A DNA stretch of 64,000 nucleotides from Motacilla alba alba (Eukaryota > Chordata > Aves > Passeriformes > Motacillidae): the NCBI RefSeq assembly GCF_015832195.1, contig NC_052026.1, positions 10,523,619 to 10,587,618 on the forward strand. Reading direction: 5' to 3'. This document shows positions 13,301 through 25,112 of the stretch, in pieces; positions within the stretch are counted from its first letter, which is position 1, and every line of letters starts with the position of its first letter. The position numbers and the translations under genes are program-made. The notes beneath the pieces were generated by a model. The model had not been told where the DNA came from and searched no databases. It worked only from the letters and a program-made list of their open reading frames with translations.

Positions 13301-13413
13301 TTACAGAAGTGTGTGTTTTCTAAGACCTGAAGTCCAGAAGACCAGCCTTTGTTCCCTCCTCCTCCACTCTAATTCCCATTGACCCTAGAGCCCAGGGATG
13401 TCTGTGTTTCTCA

Positions 13414-13815
13414 GACTCACAGAATGGGGCAGGGTGGAAGGGACCACAGTGGGTCACCAGGTCCAACCTCCCTGCTCAAGCAGAATTGCCCAGAGCACAG
13501 AGCACAGGGTTGTGTCCAGACAGTTCTGGAATGTCCCCAGTGAGGGAGGCTCCACAGGCTCTGGCCAGGCTGTTCAGTGCTCGGGCCATCACTGCAAAGA
13601 ACTCCGTGCTCGTGTCCAGGTGCAACTTCCTGGGCATCATTCCTGCCCCTTCCTCCTGTCCCATTGCTGGGCACCAGGAGCAGAGCCTTGTCCATCCTCG
13701 TGACACCTGCTGCAGATACTGACAGAAATCATTAATGTCCCCTCTCAGCCATCTCTTCTTGAGGCTGAGCAGGCCCAGCTCTGCCAGTGTTCTGACACAT
13801 TCCCTTGGGATCAAA
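13414..13815 (-). mobile_element. CR1 LINE 3' fragment
   Basis: Read on the plus strand, it begins with the hallmark antisense CR1 tail (CACAGAATGG, then GTGGAAGGGACC, then GGTCCAACC). It continues through the CCAGGCTGTTCAGTGC-like and GGCTGAGCAGGCCCAGCTCT blocks of the CR1 3' region. It is heavily 5'-truncated, as usual for CR1, and diverged. Several open frames here are only readings through the repeat. It lies about 110 bases beyond the inferred transcript end. Confidence 0.9.
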
Positions 13816-16800
13816 ATTTCAGCTTCCATGAGTGCCTAGAGCTGTCTCTGGCCTGGCAGGTTTGAGCAACCCAAGGTGTAGCTCACACCTGTGGCAAAGC
13901 AGACTGCGTGATCTGGGCATCCTAATGAGAGGCCAGTTTGGGGTGAGCCTGCTGGACATCTTCAGAAGAGAGCTGTGAATTCTCAATCCAGTAACACAAA
14001 GGGGCAGGAGATGCTGGAGATATTCCTTTGTTCAGTGGCTCCTTCTCAGAGCATTTTTTCAGATGAGGAATTCTGTAGGAGCATTCTAACATAGATCCCA
14101 AGACTTTATTACTGTTTTGCCTCATGGCAACAGAGTACGACTAGGAGAGATTTCTGATGTGAATCTGTACCTCCTGGGCTCCCTGGAATTCAGAATTTAG
14201 TTCCTAATCATTGCTTTGTTTCTGCATGTTGTGAATCCTATTCTGAGGTCAGGTTTCCCAGTGCTTTGCCTAAAGAGCTGATGGACCTGAGTAAGACCTT
14301 CCATTTGGGTTGTTTGGTCCCCTGAGAAACTAGATTTAGAATGTGTGATATTGGGTGTTGCAGCATCAAGTGAGATCTATGAGTAGAAACCCAAAAACTA
14401 TGAGAAACAAAGCTGTTTGTGATGTTTTGTAGTAACGTGCTATAAAAAGAACAATTACGTGTGGGATGATACTGGGTGCTCCTTCTGAATGAGATAGAGA
14501 ATTTTGATTTGGTAAATTGCTATTTTATCTGAACTGGTTGCACTGGTGTCCAACTTTGCCACAAAAAGCAGGAAATCATTATGGTGAAAAAGCACTCAGG
14601 CTGCATTACCAAAAAAGCCAGTAAGGTTCAGAGTTTGACATTGCCACCAAGAAATGAATATGCCTCCTGTGTTAATGTGGTGTTTAAAGTCTTTGCTGAG
14701 GCTGAGCTCACCCAGAACACACCAGCTTCTGTACTGGCAAAGTGCTGTGTGTGTGGATGAGGCTTGTACTCCTGAAAATTGTGCTTTTGACAGTATAACA
14801 TATGCCAGACCTCCCTGGAGCTAAGGAAGCTGTGCCAGTAAAAATTCAGTTTTAGTGGTATAAAACTGTGTCCACACCTACCAGCTTTTGCCAGGACAAT
14901 TATATCAAGTAGAGGTTGTACCTTGTAAGACTTTAGGTAAAGCTGTGCCAGCAAAAGTATAAATACCTGAATCAAGTGTTTCCATCGTAGTCCTGGGCTT
15001 CTGCAAAACTTTTAGTTATCCTGTGGAATGTAAAGACTCTCTGAAGAAGAAATTATTACTTAAACTAGGTTTGATAATATTACCATGATCCACACATTTA
15101 TCTGTTGTGTCTTGTGCCATAGATTTCATAACATTTGGAAATACTGCTATGGGCATAGCTGTCTCTTCCCTGCACTAGTTAAATCTGGCTTTACCAGTGG
15201 CATATTTGGATTAGTGCCACACTAAACACTGTTTACTTTGGAGATCGCTTAGAGAAAAGCTAGCTGAAGTTGTGGGAATTCTGCTTTTGAAAAGGCAGTT
15301 CTCAGAAACAGATATTGCTTTGGAAATGAACAGTATGGATTCAGACAAGCTAATGATGTAGCAGTGTTAACACAGTGTTTACGGAGACTGTTTATTTATG
15401 CTGTTATGTTATGATTACTTTGTGTTTAATTAAGCACTGCTAAAATCCATGGGGATCACACTATTGAAAGAAATCTGACCACCACAAAGGGTGGAGAAGG
15501 CACATCAATGATGTAGTTTGTAGCTGAAGTGGAGGCAAAGCTATTAAAAATGATTGGCAAATAATTATTTCCAGCAGCAGTAGAAATAAAACCAAACAGA
15601 AACAATCCCAAACCCATTAGGAGACTGCTGGCAGTAATAACAGAATTTTTAGAATACATGTTCCCAGGTCTTGCCTATGCTTGAAGATTTAAGGTAGTGA
15701 ATTAGCTGAACTAGAACTAGTCTCAGTGCAGTCAGATACCACTTATCAAAGCCATGGTTAGCAATTATAAGGACAAATGAACACCTTTGGAATAAGACTG
15801 CCAAAATACCAATAATGAAGTGATTAAAGGCTCTGTGTTGCACTCCAGTCTTGCATCATCTAAATCAGTATAACCTGATTGTGTTCAGTTGAAATGCAGA
15901 AGTATGAGAAGATTTCATATCTCCAAAGCCCACAGGAGTTGATAGCAATAACATGAGTAAGATGGTAGAACTGTTTGAAGCACAGAGTAATGCCAAAGGG
16001 TACCCCAAAAGGAGAACACAGTTAAAGGTAAATATGTATAAAAAAACCTGAGAGAACAAGTATAAATTATTGCTGTGTTTAGAGTATGTGTTAGAAGCTG
16101 ACAAATACTTTTAAGATTTCTTTATTTTATTAAAGTAGTTATAATTTAGCTTGTTTCAATGATTCTTTAGCAATCCATTTATATTCCAGCATTAGATAAC
16201 CCATTTCCTTTTTGAAAGAGCTGGAAGACACAGTCTCTAATTAATGTTCTGTGTATAGCAGTTGTTTGCCAAGCCTGGATGCTTTAGAAGCATGAGGACC
16301 AAGGTCAAGTTTTTTTCAAGGAAGAGGTGAGAGCATAAATTAACTTCTGACATTAAATTCAGTGGTTCTTTTAAAATGGTGAAGTTCACGATTTTGCTTA
16401 CATTTACTTTTCATCAGCCCGGACTGAATTGAGGTAAAATAGTTCACTTGCACGTGTGTGTCAGGCTAAATGGATTGCAGAAGATACAGATCTGTTTGCC
16501 TGTCTGCACTTGCCTTTAGACAATATTCATCAATTTTACAAAAGCTACTGACTAAACATGGAACCAGTACAAATGAAATGCTCAAGGCAAGGGCTTTCTT
16601 TTATAAATCTGATACAGAGTTGGTTTTACACTGATAGTAAGAAAATGTTGGCAGAAAATGAAAAACTTCTATTGTTTCTGTAATTTGGGGGATGAAAGAT
16701 ACAGCCTGTTTTTAAGTATTTGATAGAAAACTGCTGTGTTATGCAATGTAATTAGAGATGTTTTTATGATGCTTTGTTCATATCCATGTATATGAAAATA

Positions 16801-19800
16801 TTTTATCCCATAGGTCTTTTCTTCTGTTAAAAAGGTTATGTAAATAAATAAAATTAATCTCAATACAGTAGATTTTAAAGGCATATTACTTATGTTCTAA
16901 GCTTTGCAGCAGGTTCTGATTATTTAAAGGGTAAATAAGAATGCCGTGAGTAATCACTGACTGAAAACTGTGCAGGATGGGTAACATGCACCATAACAAA
17001 TATCCTAATCAGTTGTCTTATTATCATCTGAATATGGTTTTAGGTTCACTGGTAGTGGTACAAGATGCAATATAAAATCATGCTGGATTACTTAATGCAG
17101 TGAGGCAGTGCAGTGGGGCAGATTCAGGGATTCCATTCATGTCACAGCACAGAAATCAAAATACTATTAAAATCCATCATGGAAGGTGACTAAAATACTG
17201 TACCGTGTTAAGAGCTGGCAATGCTCCTTTCTCAGTTATAGCAGTGCTGTTCCGTTAGTCCTGTGCCACGCAGTGGAGTTTGGGCTGTTGGATATTAAAC
17301 CAGGCCAGGCTTAGGCTTATGTCTAAGCTGGGCTGAGAGCAGGGTGAGAGAGACGAGGTGGGATGCACAGGAGACCCAAGGGATGTGATTTTTCAAGGCC
17401 ACAACTTCATTAACTGGACTCATATGGGAGTCATTGAGCTCAAACTTGTACAGTGCAGGTCAGGATCCCTCTCGTAATTGTTACCACCTGGTACAAAGTT
17501 AATGTTGGCTCCCTAAACCCCTCTCTGCCCCTGACAGCCAGTCCTCAGCTTTCTGCTGGGAGCTGACCACTCTCAGCTCCCACCAAGATTACAGTGTTGG
17601 GAAGAATGGTTGTTCCACTGTAGCAACAGGGATGAGAAACTCTCACCCCCAGCTTCAGCCTCCATCTCTGTCCTGCTACAGCTCCACAGACTGAGTACCT
17701 CCAAACATTCTGCTTCTCAGTTGAGATTCAAGTTACTGCAGCTCATCTTCTGTCCTGTCCCACCAGGACAGTGATCTGACACCGAGAAGGACCAAACAAG
17801 AAGAATTCTGTTTGCATGAGGTTCCTCATCAAAAACAGACACCCACTGCATTCCCCATAAGAGGGAAAAGTTCAGGACTACAATAATCTGCCTTTAGAGG
17901 GTGGGAGTTGCTAGGGAGTGATGAAGGACTCTGGCCAAACCACCAGCATTCATTGCTCTCTAGGACTCCCATCCTGCCCCATTCTGGCTCACCCCAGGTG
18001 TAGAGGCAATCCTGAACAGAACCACTGCTCTCTGTCCTGTCTAAACTGACTCTTCACCTTCAGTGTGGCTGGGCTTGCACCTTCATTTGCATTCATCTGT
18101 CCTCTTCATCTTAGCCTGAGGGCATTCATTGAACAAGAGAAGATAATTTATACAATTACAAAAAGACTTCAGATAGAAAGGCTACAGAACTGGCTGAATA
18201 ACATGTAAAATATAAGCCAAGAAATAACCAATAACATTAGCACATTAAAATGCTGATATTTAGGCATAAGCACTTCACATACCATGGGAACTCCTGTTTC
18301 TCTTCTTGTTGCTTAGGAGATAACATTCATAATCCAGAAGGATGTGTTATGTTGTGGTTTACATCCTCTAAATCTCCACTGGTTTTACAGGGCTTGTCCA
18401 TGATGATCAAGAATTTGGTCACAAAAGTTGTTCTCCTCCCCCTCCCCATCGTCAAATACTTGCTTTCATGCCAACACATCTTGGTCTGATTAGTCCCCTT
18501 GATTACAGGCTAAAGTAAAAAGTCAGGTGTATAAGATTCCCATTATCCTTTATTCCACTGCTTCTAAGAACAGGTCAGATAGAGTTATTTCAGTGAAAAT
18601 GTGAACAATCAACTTCTGTTTACCATTAACCTTCAGTTTTCTTTTCTTAAAATCAAATCAGGGCTTGGCAGGCAGTTATTTTCATACATGTCCCTTGATC
18701 AGTGGAACAATCTGTCAAAAGCCATTAAAGCCTCTATTAGGTTGAATTGCATTCAAAGTTAAGCTCTCCAATCATTTGAAAGACTGTGATGATTGCTTTT
18801 AATATAGTATACATTGATTTCTCTCTTGGAGTAGCAACATAACTTTGAAACTAAGCATGTATGACTTGAGCATTTTGCTCTCTAATATATCTTGAGAAGC
18901 TTTGTTTCTTGTGGAAGATGAATGTCTACATAAAAAAAAAAGGAAAAAACAAATGCAGTGAAATCACCTCTTTATTATCACAAGTTTTTAGCTTTTCCTA
19001 GTTCATTGTAACTCTCAAGGTGTAACATATGAAATATGAAGAAATTTTCCAGGGTCCCTTTCCTCAACAGCTTCACTGATTTATCTAATTGTACTCATAT
19101 TGTAAAAGTGCCTCTTTATCTAAAAATATCAGGATGCTTTACACAGAGAAACTGAGGCAGAGGTCAAAAGTGCAGCTGGGATCTGAGTGCCAGCACTGGA
19201 ACGAGTGTTATGTAACCCTCTGTTGCTGGCATATCTCTATCACTTGAAGAAATCAGCTCAGTTTACAGAGACTAAAGATGCTCTCATAGAACTTGTTGTC
19301 CTCCAAAGTTATACCCGGGAGTTGAGTTGGAATCTGTCCTACCCCTGTCATATTTAGCACAATATTTAATTGCATAACATACAATAATATATCTCATATA
19401 ATAGAACCTTTCAGACCTCCTAAGGTTTGATTAAAACTTTCCAGTGAATCTTTTAGTTACATTCCAAGTCCCTGAGCTCTCAGTGGGAAAGACAGATTTT
19501 ATTGGAATTAAATGATTCCATGGAGAATATGCAGTGTATAATGTGATACAATATAATACTATCCCCACTCTTCTAGATCTATTTTAAGTATTTCCACTGC
19601 ACGCCTCACAAGGTGGTTCAGCTGCTGTATTAAGAAACTCTTAGAAAATACCCTGTTGGTATTTGTGCTGTTTTTACCAAGGTGAAGGTGAGTTGTTGAA
19701 GCAAACTGGAATGCTGGTTATGCACCTGTTAGCACTTTGGTCTGGTACTTATTTGGTAATCTGGTAGTACTTTACTGAGAGCACTGTGTTACTAGCTATT

Positions 19801-22800
19801 ATGATGAACATCCTAATAAATTATTATCCAGCATCAAAGAATTCCACTATTCTTTTATTGCTGTTCTTTCTCTTCTATTGACTGCTGCCCCTTCTTTCCC
19901 TTTTGTCTCAGTATTAACAGTAATGTTATTAACAAGTTTTGTTCTTTGTTGATGATGTGACCTTTTGTTCTTTGTCTGGTGTGACCTTTAAGTGAGAAAA
20001 CTTTAGAATTATGTATCAGATATTTCCTGAAGTACCATTTCTTTTCAAGCCAGTTCATTAGGTTATTTTGACTACTTTTTCATTTGGTACTGCTATTTTT
20101 ATTAAGCTCCATTTATAGAACTCTGCAAGATATACGTAAGTTTGTGTTATGTATTTACTAATTTCCTGACATTTATCAAATAAACTGCTTAAAGAATGAG
20201 TTTGTCTGTCATTTGCCTTTCAGAGGATGTTAGTTCTTGTTTTCAATACCTCATAGTTACAGTGCATGGAATTTCAGGTTCATAGGTGACAAAATTGGTT
20301 TCTGTAAGCTCTCCATATGCCAGATAGTGAGAGATGAACTTCATCAAAGTAGCACACTCGAAGATGCTGAGTCTACTCTTCAGTGGCACGTCGCTCACAA
20401 CCTGGACTGTGTGTCAAGTCCAAGTGATCCTCATCTGCCTATGCTGGCAAGTTGATAATGGTAAATAGATAAAATAGATGGTGGAGGGTTTGTTTTTATT
20501 CTTGAATTGATAGAATTAAGTACTGGTTATATTGCAAATCTTCTAGTAAGGAAGACAGAATAATTTCAGTGCCTTTGGTAAGACTCATATCATAAATGAG
20601 TCTGACTGACTTCTACCCCCTGTAATAGTGTTTCCTTCAGCAAAAAAAAATATGGCTCTGCTAGGTTTAGAACCCATTCTTCTGGCAGAGCAGCCTCCCA
20701 CTTCCCTGGTCCGACACAAACTGTTACATTATGTGAGTGGTAGGAACTCAGTGCCCACCACCACTGCACCAGCCTGTTTGAGTGAATAAACTGTTTGCTC
20801 CATGTTTCTTGCAATAGAGCTTGCAATTTAGAACATGTGTAGTCATTATAACAAGGCAATGCCAAAGAAATGTGTCTTGTACATAGACTGAGAGGTAGTT
20901 GGGATGTCCATGGTTTCTAAAGAGTTTCTTTTCACAGGTTTATATTCACCCACATCAGATTTTGTGAAGGGTTCTACTATGTCAGAGGAATAGTCATTAG
21001 GTGTCTCTTTCCCAGTGGAAAGCTGTGTCCATGCTATCCGAGATCAGAGTGGGAGAGCAAGGCAAGGACTGATACTGCAGATTCCCCGTGATGCTCTGGC
21101 AGGAGCCATTGGAGAGATCAGCAGAGTGATTTGATGTGCCCATGGCCACGTGGCTGAGGTGCACTGCAGTGTTCTGTAATTCCTGGAGTTCCCTTAAGGC
21201 CAAAGGCTGTGTGTGCAAATTGTTCTGCATTAGTAGATTCCAGCCAAGAGGTGATGGAAACTTGAATAAAATTGGCCAGGATGGAATGGAGTCTCCAAGT
21301 AAAACAGTTGACTGAGAGAATTATTAACACACACTCCAGCTCAGAGTCAGCAAGGCATCCAAGAAATTTGATTTCTTAGCCTAGAACATTCTTCCCTTGG
21401 CTTTAAAAAAGATCTAATTGATTTAAGTAAAAGCTGTATGGAGACCCATTTGCAAAACCAGTGTTAGTCTGAAACATTTCTTACAATCCATTGTGATATA
21501 TCCTATACACATAGGAAAGAAAGACCAGGATGAGTGTCCCTGGGATCTAAAGTGCCTTGAGCTGTTCCTTTTCCCCCCTTTTTTAATATCAGATCATAGT
21601 TTTCTTTTCCTTAACTTTTCCTAAAAATAGGTAAAACACATGGCAGTGGTGACCTTTCAGAAAAAAAGAAGATGCAATAATCAGGGCCTTTGCTGGAGGG
21701 ACACAAGCACAAGGAGACTCAAGAACAGCATTTTCTGTGGGGGTTAAGGTGCTCTTTCAGCATTTCCATTCAGGAGCAGCTGGTCTTAATTGAGGCAGAA
21801 ACTAATCAGGATTCAATGTTTGTTGAATTTTGAATTTTACCCTAATTCCATTCTTTCTATAGGAAATCTGTCATGAGAACTTAAATTCTTCTTGAGGGGA
21901 CAGACTTGATTTCTTTTCACTATAAAGGCTCTTGCACCCTGTTACCTACAGTCATCACCCTGCAAATGGTGCAAATATCATAAGGTTATACACTCTGCTA
22001 TAGCTGAAAGATATTCTTTTCATTTGGTCATGAGACTTCATTTCAGATCCAAAGGGTCTCAAGTTATATTGCTGAAGTGGCAGATGTGCAATTTATCTGT
22101 CAGCCAATGTCTCTATTTTGTGGTCATACAACCATAGTTCAAAGTGAGTTTTTCCTAAAATTTTTTAAAAGTGTTGGGTTTTTTATTACAAGATCAATCA
22201 TATAAAAGAACCATCATCTCAAACCAGAAGAATCAGACTTAGTTTGTAAATAGGTAAAAAGAAGTAAAGAAAGCTTGTATCTCTCTGGATTCTTGCTTTT
22301 TCAGTAAGTCCAGAGTATGATTTTAGAGTTTGTAACTGAATCAGCTTATCTACTAAGGACATATGTGCAAGTCTGATCTATATGATGCCCTCTTTGCATA
22401 ATTGTATTTCATTTCAGCTGATCTGTATGAATCCTGCTGCATAATTATCACCAAGACTTTGGAACTAACAGCACTTAATTCATTAGGTTTCTGTTATCCT
22501 ATTCCTAGCTGCATGTTAATTATTAGGGTGAAAATAAAGGGTGCTTTTCATAAGGCTTCATATTTTCTGCTTACAAGTATTTTTCTAACATCTAATAAAC
22601 TTAATGGCCTCTAACAACAAGAGGAAGTGAAATCCTACTTAGCAAATTCAAAGCTTTTCAATGTATCTCGTGGCTTTATGGTATGGTAACCGTAGGAATG
22701 TAGAAGTGGTTTAAGGAGCTGTTGCTGGGTTCAACTAGCTGCAGAAACTTTTAAATTATTTTTGTTTCTCCTCTATTGCTTAACCTCTGGGGCCTAAGTC

Positions 22801-23133
22801 TGGGCTACTTGATAAAGCAGTCATTCAGGAACTTGAAACTATGCAAGCTTTGATAGACTTAGAACAAGATCTTGTATTAAACATGTATTTTAAAAATAAA
22901 ATTTCAAATCTGGAAATTGATTGTGGCTTGACCTGTATATACTGAAGAGCTCACTGTTCCTTACTTTCTTTGCTTTACTGATATTATTAGATCTGTTGTT
23001 CTTTTACCAGAACTCCCAGCTGATAGAAGAAAAATCAATGAAGAGCAAAGCATATTGGACAACAGCACTTTCATTAGAGTCAGGGCCACAAGTGACTAAG
23101 TTATGACATTTCCACTTTTAAAGGTTGCAAGTG

Positions 23134-23134
<1 letters not shown>
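13816..23134. other. Intergenic stretch without recognised genes
   Basis: About 9.3 kb of AT-rich non-coding DNA with a more GC-rich patch around 17500-18110. Short open frames have no domains and no supporting splice or promoter signals. At 15456-16104 three minus-strand frames read as hydrophobic peptides, but this is a T-rich antisense effect. A possible ancient SINE relic is listed separately near 19130. I see no other identifiable elements. Confidence 0.5.
19130..19200 (-). repeat. Possible MIR-like ancient SINE relic
   Basis: The order TTTACACAGAGAAACTGAGG, then CAGAGGTCAAAAG, then GCTGGGATCTGAGTGCCAGC recalls the antisense 3' half of MIR/CORE-type SINEs (gaaactgaggc, then gctgggat, then cccagg). 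The match is by eye, short and diverged. It could be chance. Confidence 0.3.

Positions 23135-23184
<50 letters not shown>
23135..23184. repeat. (ATT)n microsatellite
   Basis: An uninterrupted ATT trinucleotide array of 50 bases (16 full units plus two bases). Its perfection implies recent slippage and likely length polymorphism. A plus-strand frame through it gives a poly-leucine run, which is an artefact. Confidence 0.97.
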
Positions 23185-24934
23185 GTATTTTTTGGTATTC
23201 TCAGGGGGCCACAGTCAAATATGCATTCAGCAAGCTTGGAAGAGAGCAGTTTTCAAAAAATTTCAATATAACACACAGATTGTTTGTACATGCCAATATG
23301 AGGATTATAAATCATAAGGAATTTCTCTCCAATGCTTTTTTTAAAAAGCATAGCATACATCCAAAGTTAGACTTCCCAGCATTTTACATTTATCTGCATA
23401 CCCTTAAATTCCCTCATTTCAATGAACTGCTGGACATAGTGATCCCTCAGGTGCCTATTGCAGTGTGCATTCAGCCCTTGCCTGGTACAGAGCAGGATGC
23501 AAAGTGATCTCTGAGGATGCATCCCCTCCACACAGCATCGCCTGAGCTAGCTCATCGTGGACTGAGGATGCTCAGAGCTCTGCAGTTCAAACACACATCT
23601 GCCCAGCTAATGGGGTCAGAACATCTCCTTCCAATAATGGATTGGCTCTCTCTAGGGTAAAGTGCCTCTAAGAGAAATTGAGAGGAGATCCATCCTTAAA
23701 TAAGATTTGATGCAGCCCAGGAGAATGACAATTACATCTTTTGCTAACACTATTTCTAAGGCAAAGTCATGCCTTGTTGAAACAGGATGATGGAGTACTT
23801 AGGGAGATTTTTGTAGTGTAATGACTAGTAGGTCCATGCTATAGAAAAGTTCTGTGAGAGAGAAAATTCATCTAAGTGGCTGCTCTGTTGCAGACAGTGA
23901 GAAGCATCCCTATGTGAGTCACCCTAGTAAAGTCTGGGTTATTTTCTTCTTGGACTGAGTGCAGCTGGTGACAGCAGCAGATATTTTTATCCAACAGATG
24001 AAAAACACAAGAGCCACTCCTGGGGTTGAAGCCCAGGGACCCAGCTGAGATGTACAGTAAAAGAGGGACTCAGAATGGGTTGCCAAAATCAAGTTAGAGC
24101 AGCAATTAGAATTCAGAATTCATCCATACCTGGATGGTTTTTTGCTGTGTCACATGGCATGGGTCTCAGCTGAGGGGCTGGGGTTGGGCTGGGCTGGGGT
24201 GATTTCATTGGAGACAGTGAGCTGTGTCTACACCTGAACTTTCTCCCTCTCACGATCACATATATTATTTCCCCACACTGTGCAGGACTGTGCACACTCT
24301 GGCAGCAAACCTGCCCCAGACTTACCAGCACAGGGAGACACCATGACTGGGTAGTAATCCTGCACACTGAGCTCGTGTGTATCTGAACAAAAGCAGGGTG
24401 AGTTTGTTTGCCCCTCTGATTCCCAGATTACTGATTCACAGAAAGGCATTTTCAACCATTATTCTTAAACTCAAATCCTGATTTTCATGGCAGGTCTGTG
24501 GCTGAAATATAAATTCGAGGTGGAGGCTGTAGCTGAGATTTTGCCTGTCTCTAACCACTTAATTTTCTATTTTGTAATTCCACAGCCTTCTGCACATGTC
24601 AGTTTTAGATGCAAGATGTAGCAGTAGGTTCTCCAGTCATTGATCCTGACTTAACTGATGTCAATCATCCCTTTTGGACACTTGCATAATCCTCCTGGCC
24701 CAGACTCCTACATCAGCACTGGCTTGTCAGAAGTTCAAGTTGCACGGCAGCACCTGAACCCCTTCAGAAGCGTGGCTGCAGCCCCCTGCTCTCACCTTCC
24801 TGCTCTCACCCACTGTGGGAGAGGGCACGATTCTCCCTCTTACCCTCCTGGTCTCTTTCCCAGCTTTGTCACAGGTACTTGCACTCACTGCTGGCCTTGA
24901 CCCAGTGAGGAGGGTCCCTTTCCTTGAAGGAACA
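23185..24934. other. Non-coding stretch between microsatellite and CR1
   Basis: Mixed-composition DNA without recognised genes. It includes a small perfect palindrome at 23332-23351 (9-bp arms, 2-base centre) and a GGGCT-rich patch near 24175-24200. Open frames around 24113-24455 and 24658-24999 are short, overlap on both strands and show no domains. Confidence 0.5.
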
Positions 24935-25112
24935 TAACTCAGTGGTAGTGATGGGACACTGGAATAGGTTGCCCAGAGAAGCTGGGAATGCGCCAGCACT
25001 GGAAGTCTTTGAGGCCAGTTTGGGTGGGATCTAGGGGAAGGTGTCCCTGCCCAGTGCAGGGGATTTGAACATCTCTAAGGTCTCTTCCAACTGCAGCCAT
25101 TCTGTGATTTTG
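24935..25112 (+). mobile_element. CR1 LINE 3' fragment
   Basis: Sense-oriented CR1 tail. It contains GGGACACTGGAATAGGTTGC, CCAGAGAAGCTGGGAATG, a GGAAGTCTTTGAGGCCAG block, GGTGTCCCTGCCC and AAGGTCTCTTCCAACTGCAG, and ends at CCATTCTGTGATTTT, the short 3'-terminal repeat typical of CR1. It is 5'-truncated and diverged. Confidence 0.93.

Noticed and set aside
13398..13829. Four overlapping open frames on both strands
   Set aside because: They read through the 3' region of a minus-strand CR1 fragment, which does not encode these peptides.
20237..20455. Open frame after a TTTGCCTTTCAG acceptor-like site at about 20222
   Set aside because: The acceptor is reasonable, but the frame is stopped just after it. 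No good donor or poly(A) signal was found and no family resemblance.
23103..23507. 134-codon frame with a poly-leucine, signal-peptide-like start
   Set aside because: The leucine run is the translation of the (ATT)n microsatellite.
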